Source: Winogradskyella psychrotolerans RS-3 (GTDB lineage Bacteria; Bacteroidota; Bacteroidia; Flavobacteriales; Flavobacteriaceae). Taken from it: 64,000 nucleotides of DNA. The number at the start of each line of letters is the position of its first letter. Within the stretch, counting starts at the first letter, position 1. The position numbers and the translations under genes are program-made. The notes beneath the pieces were generated by a model. The model did no database searches. It was not told the DNA's origin and saw nothing but the letters and a program-made list of their open reading frames with translations. Below, piece by piece: positions 25,587-35,625 of this stretch. Location: the NCBI RefSeq assembly GCF_000427335.1, contig NZ_ATMR01000128.1:166480-230479 (forward strand). The letters are read 5' to 3'.

Positions 25587-28217
25587 ATGAAAACATTTTA
25601 CCTTTTTAAGAATTCATTATTCAACACCATTTGTGCATTATTGCTATCAAGCTACAGTGTGTTTTCTCAAGAAACATATAGTATTAATGATCTTGATGAT
25701 CTTGAAGATTTAGTTGAAACACTCGCTGCAGGAGACACTGTTATCTTGGAAGATGGAATTTATCCTGATAGTGATAGAATTAAATTTTCGCCTACTACAG
25801 GTACAGCAGCAATGCCTATTACATTTAGAGCAGAAACGCCAGGAGGTGTTAAATTTACTGGAGGCATGCAAATGAGTATTGGTGGTGATCACGTTATTAT
25901 TGATGGTTTTTATTGGCAAGGTGGCTATGGATCTAGTGTCGTTATAGAATTCAGAGATGGTACAGATTATGCTAATTATAGTACAATTCAAAATTGTGCA
26001 ATGGATGGTCTAGCAGTTGAAAGTCCATCTGCAGGAACAAGTACAAAACATAATTGGATGATGTTATACGGAACTTATAACACCGTAATTAACTGTTCAT
26101 TTATGAATAAAGCAAGTTCTGGAAATATGATTTTAGTAGAACTGTCATACAATGCATATCCTCCGGTAGAAGATAATGAACCAGAAATAAATACGAGTTG
26201 TGATATTGTTGGTCATACCATTAGTAATAATTATTTCTACAAGTATGAAAAAATAGATTCTAATTTAACTAACGCTGGCGATAGTGAAACAATCCGAATT
26301 GGTACTAGCTCATATCAAAATGTTGATAGTAGTGTAATGGTGAGTAATAACTATTTTGTAGAGGCTGATGGTGAAAATGAAATTATTACCAATAAAAGTA
26401 AAAACAACTCCTATATCAATAATACGTTTAGAAGAAGTAGAGGGTCTTTAGTACTTAGACATGGATCTAATGCTACGGTTGATGGCAATTACTTTTTAGG
26501 TGAAAATATTGATGGCACAGGTGGTATTAGAATTGTTGATAGTGAACATACGATTGCTAATAATTATATTCAAGATTGTATTACGGTTATTGATCAGGCA
26601 AAATGGAACAATGGTATCACTTTTTTAGGTGGAAGCGCTAATAACGCTGTGCCTTGTACTTCTGATAATAATTCTAGTGATTATCAAAAAGTTGAAAATA
26701 TTGATGTCTCTAATAACACTATTATAAACACAAATGCTCCTTTATATTATAATACAGACAAAGGTTCAACGGATCCAACTGGAACATTTTCGAATAACCT
26801 AATTTATTATACGGCTAATAATCCTAATATTACAAACGTTATTAGTGGGGATACTGAAAATTCTTATGCTAATCTTGGAACAACTTTAAGTTACAGTGGA
26901 AACGTTTATACGGGAGCAGCATTAGGAGAAGCAAATGCTGGTTTTTCTGAAGAAACAGGAATTTTAGCAACTGCGGTTGGTGAGATTTTTACATTTTCTG
27001 GGATTGGATCTGCCGGTAAAGGTGCTGATATGGGTGTTTACGAACCAACAACGGATGCTATGGTTGGCCAAGGAATCGGAGCTTGCTTTTTAAATAGTTT
27101 AGGGGCTAGTATTACTGATGGTGATTGTACTATTGAAGTACCAGAATCTTTAACTGTTAGTGGTTTGCCAACACTAGACCCAGATGCAGCTAGCTATGAT
27201 GTTTCTGTGAATGCAAATGTAAGTTGGGCAGCTATTTCTAATGATTCTTGGATATCTATTGATCTAAATATTGGTACAGGTGATGCTACAGTTGTCGTTT
27301 CGGTTACTGATAATGAAGATACAAGTAGTAGAACGGGGTCTATAACTTTTACTCAAACTTCAGGAGAAAATGTAATTGTTAGACAATTAAATGTAACACA
27401 GAATGGAGCCGATTTAACGGATTTATTCAACCTTATTAATACAGGTGTTGAAGGAGAGGATCCTGTGACGGTTCATTCATTTTCGCAACAAGAAGTAGAT
27501 CTTAATGCGAATCCTCCAAAAACAAATTATGCATACAATACGTTAGATAAAGATACTGGGACGCAGTGGACGGCATCAGATGGTTCCATTTTGGCTGGTG
27601 ATTATAAAGGTGACGGTGAATTTATTATCTACAATTTAGATGATGAGTATCAACTCGATTTAATACAAATTGCAACAGATGATAAGTCAGATCCTTATGG
27701 CATACAATTTTGGGTTTCGACTACAGGAACAGATCTTTCAGACTTTACAATGATTTTACCAACAACAGGTGATTTATTAATTACCACAACAACAGGTACG
27801 AGAGATGCTTTTGATCAGTATGAAGTTTCTGTCAACGCACATTATATAAAATTAATGAGTTATGGTAGATTTAATGTTGAAGGAGATGATAGAGCAAGTG
27901 CTTGGTCTAATATTACTGAAATAGAGTTTTATGGTTCTCAAAGTTTATCTGTAGGCGAAAATGATTTAGAAAACAATATTTCAATTTATCCTAATCCAAC
28001 TCAAAGTAACTTAAACATTAAAGTTTATAACAATACTAATATTGAATCTTTCAAATTATACAGTATTGATGGAAGATTAATTATGAAAGGTAAAACAGAA
28101 ACTATTAATTCTGTAATTAATATAGATATATCAAAAATAGTTAGTGGTAATTATGTTTTAAAATTATCAAGTCAGGATGGCAGAAATATTTCAAAAGGAA
28201 TAATTGTGTCTGAATAG
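25587..28217 (+). CDS. Polysaccharide lyase family 6 enzyme, multidomain, T9SS-exported
   Basis: 876 residues: signal peptide (about 1-28), PL6 right-handed beta-helix (about 30-500) with probable catalytic Lys270 (NKSKNN) and Arg291 (LRHG), a BACON-like domain (about 515-610, SVNANVSWAAI and DSWISI), a discoidin-like carbohydrate-binding domain (about 625-785) and a C-terminal type IX sorting domain (ISIYPNPTQSNL). PL6 enzymes cleave alginate or chondroitin by beta-elimination; alginate is likeliest for a marine flavobacterium. It stands alone, without SusC/SusD or other lyases, but with a tandem operator in its promoter. Confidence 0.92.
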   Translation: MKTFYLFKNSLFNTICALLLSSYSVFSQETYSINDLDDLEDLVETLAAGDTVILEDGIYPDSDRIKFSPTTGTAAMPITFRAETPGGVKFTGGMQMSIGGDHVIIDGFYWQGGYGSSVVIEFRDGTDYANYSTIQNCAMDGLAVESPSAGTSTKHNWMMLYGTYNTVINCSFMNKASSGNMILVELSYNAYPPVEDNEPEINTSCDIVGHTISNNYFYKYEKIDSNLTNAGDSETIRIGTSSYQNVDSSVMVSNNYFVEADGENEIITNKSKNNSYINNTFRRSRGSLVLRHGSNATVDGNYFLGENIDGTGGIRIVDSEHTIANNYIQDCITVIDQAKWNNGITFLGGSANNAVPCTSDNNSSDYQKVENIDVSNNTIINTNAPLYYNTDKGSTDPTGTFSNNLIYYTANNPNITNVISGDTENSYANLGTTLSYSGNVYTGAALGEANAGFSEETGILATAVGEIFTFSGIGSAGKGADMGVYEPTTDAMVGQGIGACFLNSLGASITDGDCTIEVPESLTVSGLPTLDPDAASYDVSVNANVSWAAISNDSWISIDLNIGTGDATVVVSVTDNEDTSSRTGSITFTQTSGENVIVRQLNVTQNGADLTDLFNLINTGVEGEDPVTVHSFSQQEVDLNANPPKTNYAYNTLDKDTGTQWTASDGSILAGDYKGDGEFIIYNLDDEYQLDLIQIATDDKSDPYGIQFWVSTTGTDLSDFTMILPTTGDLLITTTTGTRDAFDQYEVSVNAHYIKLMSYGRFNVEGDDRASAWSNITEIEFYGSQSLSVGENDLENNISIYPNPTQSNLNIKVYNNTNIESFKLYSIDGRLIMKGKTETINSVINIDISKIVSGNYVLKLSSQDGRNISKGIIVSE

Positions 28218-28238
28218 ACAAAATAATTAGATGTAAAA

Positions 28239-28273
28239 AAAAAAGGGTTTCTCAATTTGAGAAGCCCTTTTTT
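28239..28273 (+). terminator. Terminator after the PL6 lyase gene
   Basis: Stem AAAAAAGGGTTTCTCAA (28239-28255) pairs with the following TTGAGAAGCCCTTTTTT (28257-28273) with one G-T wobble. Confidence 0.85.
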
Positions 28274-28507
28274 GTATGATAATATCACAGGTCTATCTAA
28301 AAAATCTTATTTATTTTAATAAAAAAAAACAGGTTAAGCGCAAAATGTCCTAACCTGATCCCCCTTGATTAATAGCAAATATATAATATTGAAAACTTTT
28401 TTATTTTTACTGGTGTATTCTAACCCAAATAATTTTAAATAAATTCAATTGATCTAGCTTGTTATTTGATACGACCAAATTATAGCTTTTATTAAAGTGT
28501 TGCAATG
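28274..28507. other. Intergenic region with hairpin and C5 motif
   Basis: A stem CAGGTTA (28330-28336) and TAACCTG (28351-28357) is followed directly by ATCCCCCTTGATTAATAG. A somewhat similar hairpin with a CCCCC loop occurs at 53227-53252. No gene seen. Confidence 0.4.
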
Positions 28508-28521
28508 CGTAGGTCTACGTA
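28508..28521. repeat. 14-bp repeat CGTAGGTCTACGTA, copy 1
   Basis: Identical to 29075-29088. The central palindrome is CGTAGGTCTACG. The stop codon of the AraC-like gene lies at the same offset inside this repeat as the response-regulator stop does in copy 2. Upstream sequence is also similar (TTTATTA and TTGCA blocks). Confidence 0.65.
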
Positions 28522-28928
28522 GTGTTTAATAAAATGTTCTGATATTGACTAAAAGACATTCCTAACGTTGATTTAAAAAGACGATCAATATTATTAGGTG
28601 TGCATTGATAATGTTTTTGGATTTGAGTTAAAGACAAGTTTTTACTTTTAAAAAGCAAATGAATTAAAATGTTGTCTAATATGGTTGGACTTATTGCTTT
28701 AAATTCAGCAGAAGATAAATCAGTCAAAAAATCATGTGGTTTAAGAACGGCCATTTTAATTTGTTCATTCTTTAAATAGCCAACATATGTGGGTCTGCAT
28801 TTAGCGATATAATAAATGGTATTATTTTCGGATTTTAGTAACAATGGAATAGCGAATGGTTTATAGTAGGATATAGTACTTGTCTTTCCTAATTTATAAA
28901 TAATATAACTGTATCCGTCTGGTTGCAA
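28515..28928 (-). CDS. AraC-like regulator, short or degenerate
   Basis: 137 residues from a TTG at 28928. The N-terminal part with PDGYSYIIYKLG resembles the ligand-binding domain of DUF6597-type AraC proteins, and the C-terminus has a helix-turn-helix start (LSLTQIQKHYQCTPNNIDRLFKSTLG split as LTQIQKHYQCTPNNIDRLF and KSTLGMSFSQY). The frame stays open upstream to 29024 and encodes family-like residues (YYTPNNYWVIHVFSIE) but has no ATG, GTG or TTG there. The second helix-turn-helix motif expected of AraC proteins is missing, because the stop falls in the 14-bp repeat. Probably a truncated remnant or an unusual start (ATT). Confidence 0.55.
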   Translation of the reverse strand: MQPDGYSYIIYKLGKTSTISYYKPFAIPLLLKSENNTIYYIAKCRPTYVGYLKNEQIKMAVLKPHDFLTDLSSAEFKAISPTILDNILIHLLFKSKNLSLTQIQKHYQCTPNNIDRLFKSTLGMSFSQYQNILLNTT

Positions 28929-29072
28929 TGTATGGCTTTCTCTATTTTGTAATTCAATAGAAAAAACGTGTATTACCCAATAATTATTAGGAGTGTAATA
29001 AGTGTGTATATCAATGATAATACATTATAGTTTGGTGAGGTTAAAGCTATAATTTATTAGATTGCATTACTG

Positions 29073-29088
29073 TACGTAGGTCTACGTA
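29073..29088. repeat. Palindromic repeat TACGTAGGTCTACGTA, copy 2
   Basis: A perfect 7-bp inverted repeat around GT. It contains the same 14 bp as 28508-28521, carries the stop codon of the response regulator, and lies about 50 bp upstream of the open frame of the AraC-like gene, so it could also be an operator. Confidence 0.65.
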
Positions 29089-29713
29089 TTAAATATCTTT
29101 GGATGATTTTTTAACCAAACAAAGAGTGCATTTTGGTTGGTTGTATCTATGTCTAATTTTTTAATAATGTTACTACGGTGTTTTTCAACGGTACGTTTAG
29201 ATATAAATAACTCCTCAGCGATTTGAGTACTGTTAAGGTTTTTGTCTAAATACTTTAAAATTTTGATTTCGGTAGGGCTGAGTTCTTTAACATTAGAACC
29301 TGTGTCACCACTGAAATGGATGCTATTTTTAATTTTTGACCAACATAATTGATATTATTGTTTACACTTTCTAGGCAAGCCTCCAATTCTTGTAAAGCAC
29401 TATCTTTAGTGACATACCCATGTATAGATAGACCAACCTCCTTTAAGATAGATCCTTGTTTATGCAAGGTCAAAATAATAACTTTTGTACGTATTTTTTT
29501 GCGTTTAATTTGTTGCGCAACTTCTAAGCCGTTCAGTTTTGGCATATCAAAATCGAGAATAGCAATATCGGGTTGTAACTCTACAATTTTATTATAAGCG
29601 GTATTGCCATCAGTGGCGGTATCAATAACGTTATACCATTTTTTTTCTAAAAATTCTTTAGTGCCATTTAATAGTAAAGGATGATCGTCCGCCAAAATAA
29701 TAGTTGTAGACAT
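29082..29713 (-). pseudogene. NarL/LuxR-type response regulator, single-base frameshift
   Basis: The receiver domain (IILADDHPLLLNG, phosphoacceptor Asp54 in LDFDMP, VTKDS) reads from ATG 29713 but leaves frame in an A/T run at about 29325-29337. Restoring one A gives VGQKIKNSIHFSG and continues into an intact LuxR helix-turn-helix (LSPTEIKILKYLDKN, STQIAEELFISKRTVEKHR) ending at 29082, about 210 residues in total. Without repair the DNA-binding domain would be lost. Its stop is 3 bp from the start-side neighbour only at the other end: the partner kinase gene lies 3 bp upstream. Sequencing error or recent inactivation. Confidence 0.9.
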
Positions 29714-29716
29714 GGT

Positions 29717-31741
29717 TTATTTTTTTGGTACTTTAATTTGAATGGTTGTGCCTTTTCCTTTAACAGAATTAATACTCAACTGCGCACCAATAAGTTGTGC
29801 ACGCTCTTTTATGGTTTTCATGCCTAAGCTATTCAGTAATTCAGTGTTTTCAGTGACATCAAAACCAGTACCATTATCTTTCACTTGAAAAAGAACGGCA
29901 TCTTTTAAATTTTCAATACTAACAGCACAGGCTTTTGCTTCAGAATGCTTCTCAACATTATTTAAACATTCTTGTAGCATTCTATAAATAAATATTTCCT
30001 TGTCCTTAGAAATATTTAAACCTTCCATTTCTATATCTTCTGAGTAGAAAATATTGGAATTTTTCTGAAAATTTTCTATCGTATTCTTTATCGAATTTAT
30101 TAAACCTAATTTTTCAAATTGAAAGGGGTGTAATTGCTGAGATATTGTTCTTACTTCATCAATGGCACCATCAACTAAAGAGGTATCTGTTTTATTTTTG
30201 CTTTCTAAAAAGATTTTATTTTTAATGAGTAACAGACTTTGTCCAACACTATCATGAAGCTCGCTAGATATGCGTTTACGTTCATTTTCTACACTATATA
30301 TAAGATCTTGAGCAAATGTTTTTTGAAGTTGAACATTTTTTTGCGAATACTTTCGTGATCGCCAGAGATAGATGATTGTAAAAAGCGCTATTAAAAGTAT
30401 AATACTTCCCCAAAGTAATTGAGCCTTTCTATGGTTTTGTTCGTCTAGTAGTTTTATTTCACTGTTTTGATCCTTTATTTTTTGATCGCGTTTATTGGTT
30501 TCATAAAGCGTTTGATAATAACTTAAAGCATTGTTTTTTTGAACAGATTTTAAGGAATCTTCAATTTTTTTTGCAGCCTTTAAATGAAAGTAAGCATAAT
30601 TATATTCTTTTAGTTCCTCGTAAACCTTGGCTAAAAAAGATTCACCAACTTCTATGTTCTCCATATGATTAGAGGCTCTAACGAGGTCAAGATATTTTAA
30701 TCCCCATATTAAGGCGGTGTTATAATCTTTTTCAGCAAAAGCTAAATATCCACAAGCTTTATAGTATTTACTCTCATAAATACCTTCCATGTTTTTTGTG
30801 TCTTGTCTTAGTGTTTTTAAATAAGACTTGGCTTTAGCTATACTGTCGTTTTCAGCATAAGCAATGATTAAGGATTGTAAATGAATAGGGCGGAAATACT
30901 CTGCATTATTCGATTTTTCACTTACTGCAATAGCTTTGTGTAAATTTTTTAAGCGTTCTTTTTGTAGTCCTTGCTTGTTATTGTCCGCAGCAGCATTGGA
31001 GTAAAGTGAGGTGAGTAAACCATAATTCTTAAATAGTTTTGCTAAGGCAATTGTTTCATCGCGTTCTTTCTTCGCTTGGTTTATAAATCCATTGGTACTG
31101 TATAATATGGACAACATATTCTTAGACGCAATTATGTTAAAGGTGTCCTTAACTGCAACGAAAATTTTGGAAGCTTCCTGTATATGTTGAGATGCTTTAA
31201 CAAACTCTCCTTCATCGGTGTAAGCGTAGCCTTGGTATAAAATAGCGAAGGCCTTAACGCGCTCGTTGCCTGCTTTTTCTGCATATATTTTAGCCTTCTT
31301 GTAATAAGACATGGCGGTGTCTACTTCTTTATCGAAATAAAAGCTGTCACCAGCATCTATATATATACCCGCTAAATTTCTATCGGTGAGATGATTTTTT
31401 AAGGTGTTAAAATAGGTGTTGAATATTATAATGCCTTCTTTAGGTTGCCCTAAAACATTATTGTAATAATTAATAAGGTTTTGAGTTGTACGAGAAGCGA
31501 GATTAAAGGAATCTAATTGAATCGCGTAATCTATAGTAGCTCTAGAGATCGAGTCGAATCCAAAAGCAGTTTTATGATAAGTAATGGTTGTTAAACTATC
31601 TAGTAATTTTAGTTTCTCACCGTTATTCTTCTCCGATTTTATTTGCGCTTTTAACGCATCAACCTCAGATTGATGCGTTGTGTTTTGCGCAAACGTGAAA
31701 GTGTAAGTAAATAATAAAAAGTATATAAATACTAATCTCAT
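29717..31741 (-). CDS. TPR-containing sensor histidine kinase, HisKA_3 type
   Basis: About 674 residues from ATG 31741 (an in-frame GTG lies 5 codons upstream). Signal peptide, then a periplasmic array of tetratricopeptide repeats (about 40-400), a transmembrane helix (WGSIILLIALFTIIYLW, about 440-458), a coiled linker, the phosphoacceptor helix ELHDSVGQSL and an HATPase domain with NNVEKHSEA and DNGTGF. Pairs with the response regulator 3 bp downstream. Such flavobacterial TPR kinases sense unknown periplasmic signals. Confidence 0.9.
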   Translation of the reverse strand: MRLVFIYFLLFTYTFTFAQNTTHQSEVDALKAQIKSEKNNGEKLKLLDSLTTITYHKTAFGFDSISRATIDYAIQLDSFNLASRTTQNLINYYNNVLGQPKEGIIIFNTYFNTLKNHLTDRNLAGIYIDAGDSFYFDKEVDTAMSYYKKAKIYAEKAGNERVKAFAILYQGYAYTDEGEFVKASQHIQEASKIFVAVKDTFNIIASKNMLSILYSTNGFINQAKKERDETIALAKLFKNYGLLTSLYSNAAADNNKQGLQKERLKNLHKAIAVSEKSNNAEYFRPIHLQSLIIAYAENDSIAKAKSYLKTLRQDTKNMEGIYESKYYKACGYLAFAEKDYNTALIWGLKYLDLVRASNHMENIEVGESFLAKVYEELKEYNYAYFHLKAAKKIEDSLKSVQKNNALSYYQTLYETNKRDQKIKDQNSEIKLLDEQNHRKAQLLWGSIILLIALFTIIYLWRSRKYSQKNVQLQKTFAQDLIYSVENERKRISSELHDSVGQSLLLIKNKIFLESKNKTDTSLVDGAIDEVRTISQQLHPFQFEKLGLINSIKNTIENFQKNSNIFYSEDIEMEGLNISKDKEIFIYRMLQECLNNVEKHSEAKACAVSIENLKDAVLFQVKDNGTGFDVTENTELLNSLGMKTIKERAQLIGAQLSINSVKGKGTTIQIKVPKK

Positions 31742-31774
31742 TGAGTTATTTTTCACGAAACAAATTCGTGTAGT

Positions 31775-34700
31775 TTAGGCTTTATGGCCTTCAATCCACA
31801 ATCTAGCATTCACAAAAGCTTCTAACCATGGGGATACTTCGTCTTTTCTATCTTGTGGGTAATTAGCCCAATTCCATTGAAAGATTGAGCGTTCAATATG
31901 AGGCATCGTGGCTAAATGTCGTCCTGTTGTATCACAAAGCATTGCCGTGTTAAAGTCTGATCCGTTAGGATTTGCAGGATACTCAGCATAACCATATTTA
32001 GCAACAATATTATATTTGTCTTCAGAATATGGTAATTTAAATTTTCCTTCTCCATGAGAAATCCAAACCCCTAATGTAGCACCTTCTAGAGAAGAAAGCA
32101 TCACAGAATTGTTTTTTTGAATTTCAACAGATGTAAAGCCACTTTCGTGTTTTTTTGAATTGTTATAGGTAAGTTTTCCATGAGTCTCGTGCTCAGGATT
32201 TACTAAATCTAATTCCATCCAAAGTTGTGCGCCATTACAAATACCAACAGACAATGTATCTTCTCTTTTAAAGAAATCCTTAATGACTTTGTTGGCATTG
32301 TCGTTATATTTAATAGCTCCTGCCCATCCTTTGGCAGAACCTAGAACATCAGAATTACTAAAACCACCAACAGCTCCTAAAAATTGAATATCCTCAAGCG
32401 TCTCTCTACCCGAAATTAAATCCGTCATATGAACATCTTTCACATCAAAACCAGCTAAATACATTGCATTTGCCATTTCGCGTTCAGAATTTGAACCTTT
32501 TTCTCTAAGAATTGCGGCTTTTGGTCGTGAACTGTTCTTGCCAAGCGCATCTTTTAATTTCCCTGTAAAATGACTTGGGAACGTAAAATCTAAAGCCTGA
32601 TGTTTATAATTATCAAATCGATCTTGAGCTAAATTATTAGCGGTTTGTTTTTGATCTAATAAGAAAGATGTTTTAAACCAAACATCTCTTATTTCAGCAA
32701 CATTAAAAGCGAAGTTATCTTCACTATTTTTAATGGTTACAGTTCCAGAATTGTTTGCTGTACCTATATTGAAAAATTCAATATTATTTTCTGATAAAGT
32801 TGTTTCTACAGAAGCATCTGCTTGAAAAACAATTCCTGAATTTTCTGAGAATAAAACTTTTATAGAATCTTCTTCATTTAAAGAAGTTATGTTAAAATCG
32901 GCTCCTAAATTAACATCCCCAAAACACATTTCTAATAAAGTAGTAATTAAACCTCCTGAAGCAACATCGTGTCCAGCTTTAATTTTATCTGCTTTAATTA
33001 ATTCTTGAATGGTGTTAAATGTGTTTTTTACAAATGCAGTATTTGTAACATCAGGAGTTTCATTTCCAATAGCATTTAATACTTGGTTGAATGAACTTCC
33101 GCCTAATTTAAAATCGTCTTGAGAAATATTAATATAATAGATGTTTCCTCCATCAACTTTAAAAAGGGGCTCAACAACTTTGCTAATTTCATTACAGTTT
33201 CCTGCAGCAGAAATAATCACAGTTCCTGGAGAAATAACATCTCCATCTGGATATTTCTGTTTCATAGATAAAGAATCTTTTCCAGTAGGGATATTGATTC
33301 CTAAACCAATAGAAAATTCAGAAACTGCTTTTACAGCTTTATATAAACGAGCATCTTCACCCTCATTCTTACAAGGCCACATCCAATTTGCAGATAAAGA
33401 AATTGAATCTAAATTATCTTTTAAAGGTGCCCATATGATGTTGGTTAAAGATTCTGTAATTGCATTTCTGCTTCCTGCTTCCGGATTAATTAATGCAGAA
33501 ATAGGAGCATGCCCAATAGACGTAGCAACTCCTTCTTTTCCATTGTAATCTAAAGCCATTACACCAACGTTATTTAACGGAATTTGTAATGGACCAACAC
33601 ATTGTTGTTTGGCAACTTTACCACCAACACAACGGTCTACCTTATTTGTTAACCAATCTTTACAAGCTACAGCTTCTAACTGTAAAACTTGTTTCAAATA
33701 GATTTCTAAGTTCTTCGTTTTGTAACGTGGGTTTTTATATTTTCTGATGACCGTTTTATCTGTCATTATTGTTTTTGGAGACGAACCAAACATATCTTCT
33801 AAGGCTAAATCCATAGGTTTTTCTCCTGTTGATTTAGATTCAAAAGTAAAACGATCATTTGCAGTAACTTCACCGACGTCGTAAATTGGAGAACGCTCTC
33901 TATCTGCAATTTTATGTAAAGTTTCTAAATGTTTTTTGGCAATCACTAATCCCATACGTTCTTGAGATTCGTTACCAATAATTTCTTTTGCTGAAAGGGT
34001 AGGGTCACCAACGGGTAATTTATCTAAATCGATTTTACCACCTGTATCTTCTACTAATTCTGATAAGCAATTTAAATGTCCACCAGCACCATGATCGTGA
34101 ATAGAAACAATAAAGTTTTCTTCACTTTCTACCATACCACGGACCGCATTTGCAGCACGTTTTTGCATTTCTGGGTTAGAACGTTGTACAGCGTTTAATT
34201 CAATTCCTGAAGCTAATGCACCAGTATCGGCAGAAGAAACAGCAGCGCCTCCCATACCAATTCTGTAATTGTCACCACCTAAAATTACAATTTTATCTCC
34301 TTTTTTAGGGGTGTCTTTTAAAGCCTGATCTGCTTTGCCATAACCAATACCTCCAGCTTGCATAATTACCTTGTCGTAGCCTAACTTTCTAGCTTCAGAT
34401 GCGCTAGAGGAAGAATTTTCTTGATGTTCAAAAGTTAATACAGAACCTGTAATTAATGGTTGTCCAAATTTGTTTCCAAAATCAGAGGCTCCATTAGATG
34501 CTTTTATTAAAATGTCCATTGGTGTCTGATACAACCAATCTCTAGCTTCAAATTTATTTTCCCAATATCTGTTTTCTTCTAAACGAGAATAAGACGTCAT
34601 GTAAACGGCTGTTCCTGCTAAAGGTAAAGATCCTTTTCCTCCTGCAAGTCTATCTCTAATTTCACCACCAGAACCTGTTGCAGCACCATTAAAAGGCTCA

Positions 34701-35464
34701 ACGGTTGTTGGGAAGTTATGCGTTTCAGCTTTTAATGAAATTACAGATTCGTAATCTTTAGTCTGATAAAAGTCTGGCTTATCTGCTGTTTTAGGAGCAA
34801 ATTGTTCCACTTTAGGACCTTTTATAAAAGCAACGTTGTCTTTATAAGCCGAAACAATGTCATTTGGAAATTGCTTAGACGTTTCTTTTATCAATTTGAA
34901 TAAAGACGTTGGCATTTCTTCCCCATCAATAACAAAAGTTCCGTTGAATATTTTATGACGACAGTGTTCAGAATTGACTTGAGAAAATCCAAAGACTTCA
35001 GAATCGGTTAATGGTCGTCCTATTTTTTTAGAAGTATTTTCTAAGTACTCCACTTCTTCGTCACTAAGAGATAAACCTTCTTGTTGATTGTAAGCTGAAA
35101 TGTCTTCTATATTTAAAATTGCTTCAGGTTGACTATCAATTTTAAAAATCTCTTGATTCAGACTTTGATACTTTTCAGAAATCATTGGGTCGTAATCCTT
35201 AAAATCATCAGGAATAGAAGTGAATTCTTCAATTCTTATGATGTCAGAAATTCCCATGTTTTGAGTAATCTCAACAGCGTTTGTACTCCACGGAGTAATC
35301 ATTGCAGCTCTAGGTCCAACAAAAAAAGCATCGAGAGATGCTTGTCCTATTTTAGGTTGGTCGCCAAATAACCAAGTCAGTTTTGAAATGGTTTCTGTTG
35401 ATAATTCTTTTGTGGCTTGAACAGCAAATACCTTACTGTTTTGGTTTCCGAAGAAATGAATCAT
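31775..35464 (-). CDS. purL: Phosphoribosylformylglycinamidine synthase
   Basis: 1229 residues, the long single-chain form. The FGAM synthase core has FGFSQVNSEHCRHKIFNG (split as FGFSQVNSEHC and RHKIFNG), SLKAETHNFPT and HDHGAGGHLNC. The C-terminal glutamine amidotransferase domain keeps the nucleophile Cys in VGICNGAQ and the His/Glu of the triad (SHGEGKF and later). Fourth step of purine synthesis. Single gene with its own promoter (-7 box at 35500-35507); not in a purine operon here. Confidence 0.96.
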   Translation of the reverse strand: MIHFFGNQNSKVFAVQATKELSTETISKLTWLFGDQPKIGQASLDAFFVGPRAAMITPWSTNAVEITQNMGISDIIRIEEFTSIPDDFKDYDPMISEKYQSLNQEIFKIDSQPEAILNIEDISAYNQQEGLSLSDEEVEYLENTSKKIGRPLTDSEVFGFSQVNSEHCRHKIFNGTFVIDGEEMPTSLFKLIKETSKQFPNDIVSAYKDNVAFIKGPKVEQFAPKTADKPDFYQTKDYESVISLKAETHNFPTTVEPFNGAATGSGGEIRDRLAGGKGSLPLAGTAVYMTSYSRLEENRYWENKFEARDWLYQTPMDILIKASNGASDFGNKFGQPLITGSVLTFEHQENSSSSASEARKLGYDKVIMQAGGIGYGKADQALKDTPKKGDKIVILGGDNYRIGMGGAAVSSADTGALASGIELNAVQRSNPEMQKRAANAVRGMVESEENFIVSIHDHGAGGHLNCLSELVEDTGGKIDLDKLPVGDPTLSAKEIIGNESQERMGLVIAKKHLETLHKIADRERSPIYDVGEVTANDRFTFESKSTGEKPMDLALEDMFGSSPKTIMTDKTVIRKYKNPRYKTKNLEIYLKQVLQLEAVACKDWLTNKVDRCVGGKVAKQQCVGPLQIPLNNVGVMALDYNGKEGVATSIGHAPISALINPEAGSRNAITESLTNIIWAPLKDNLDSISLSANWMWPCKNEGEDARLYKAVKAVSEFSIGLGINIPTGKDSLSMKQKYPDGDVISPGTVIISAAGNCNEISKVVEPLFKVDGGNIYYINISQDDFKLGGSSFNQVLNAIGNETPDVTNTAFVKNTFNTIQELIKADKIKAGHDVASGGLITTLLEMCFGDVNLGADFNITSLNEEDSIKVLFSENSGIVFQADASVETTLSENNIEFFNIGTANNSGTVTIKNSEDNFAFNVAEIRDVWFKTSFLLDQKQTANNLAQDRFDNYKHQALDFTFPSHFTGKLKDALGKNSSRPKAAILREKGSNSEREMANAMYLAGFDVKDVHMTDLISGRETLEDIQFLGAVGGFSNSDVLGSAKGWAGAIKYNDNANKVIKDFFKREDTLSVGICNGAQLWMELDLVNPEHETHGKLTYNNSKKHESGFTSVEIQKNNSVMLSSLEGATLGVWISHGEGKFKLPYSEDKYNIVAKYGYAEYPANPNGSDFNTAMLCDTTGRHLATMPHIERSIFQWNWANYPQDRKDEVSPWLEAFVNARLWIEGHKA

Positions 35465-35499
35465 TTATGTCGTGTATTTGAGTTGTGTTTAGTAAAATG

Positions 35500-35507
35500 C
35501 AAATTTA
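35500..35507 (-). promoter_or_regulatory. -7 promoter element of purL
   Basis: TAAATTTG on the minus strand, an exact TAnnTTTG match, 36 nt upstream of the ATG. No purine riboswitch was recognised in the leader. Confidence 0.6.
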
Positions 35508-35583
35508 CTTTTTTTAAACTTGATTTAACTCATAATTGCCTATTCAAAATTGAGAGTTGTTCACGATGTTTTAAACATAAAAA

Positions 35584-35610
35584 AGCGACTCATGGAGTCG
35601 CTTTTTTTTA
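35584..35610 (-). terminator. Terminator of the first endonuclease I gene
   Basis: Stem AGCGACTC (35584-35591) and GAGTCGCT (35595-35602) with a 3-nt loop and A/T tails on both sides; it lies 16 bp past the stop of the minus-strand gene. Confidence 0.85.
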
Positions 35611-35625
35611 TATGTGTAATTATAA

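Noticed and set aside
33141..33548. A 135-codon plus-strand frame inside purL
   Set aside because: It lies wholly within the conserved purL coding region on the opposite strand and has no family features. The many similar antisense frames over long genes were rejected for the same reason.
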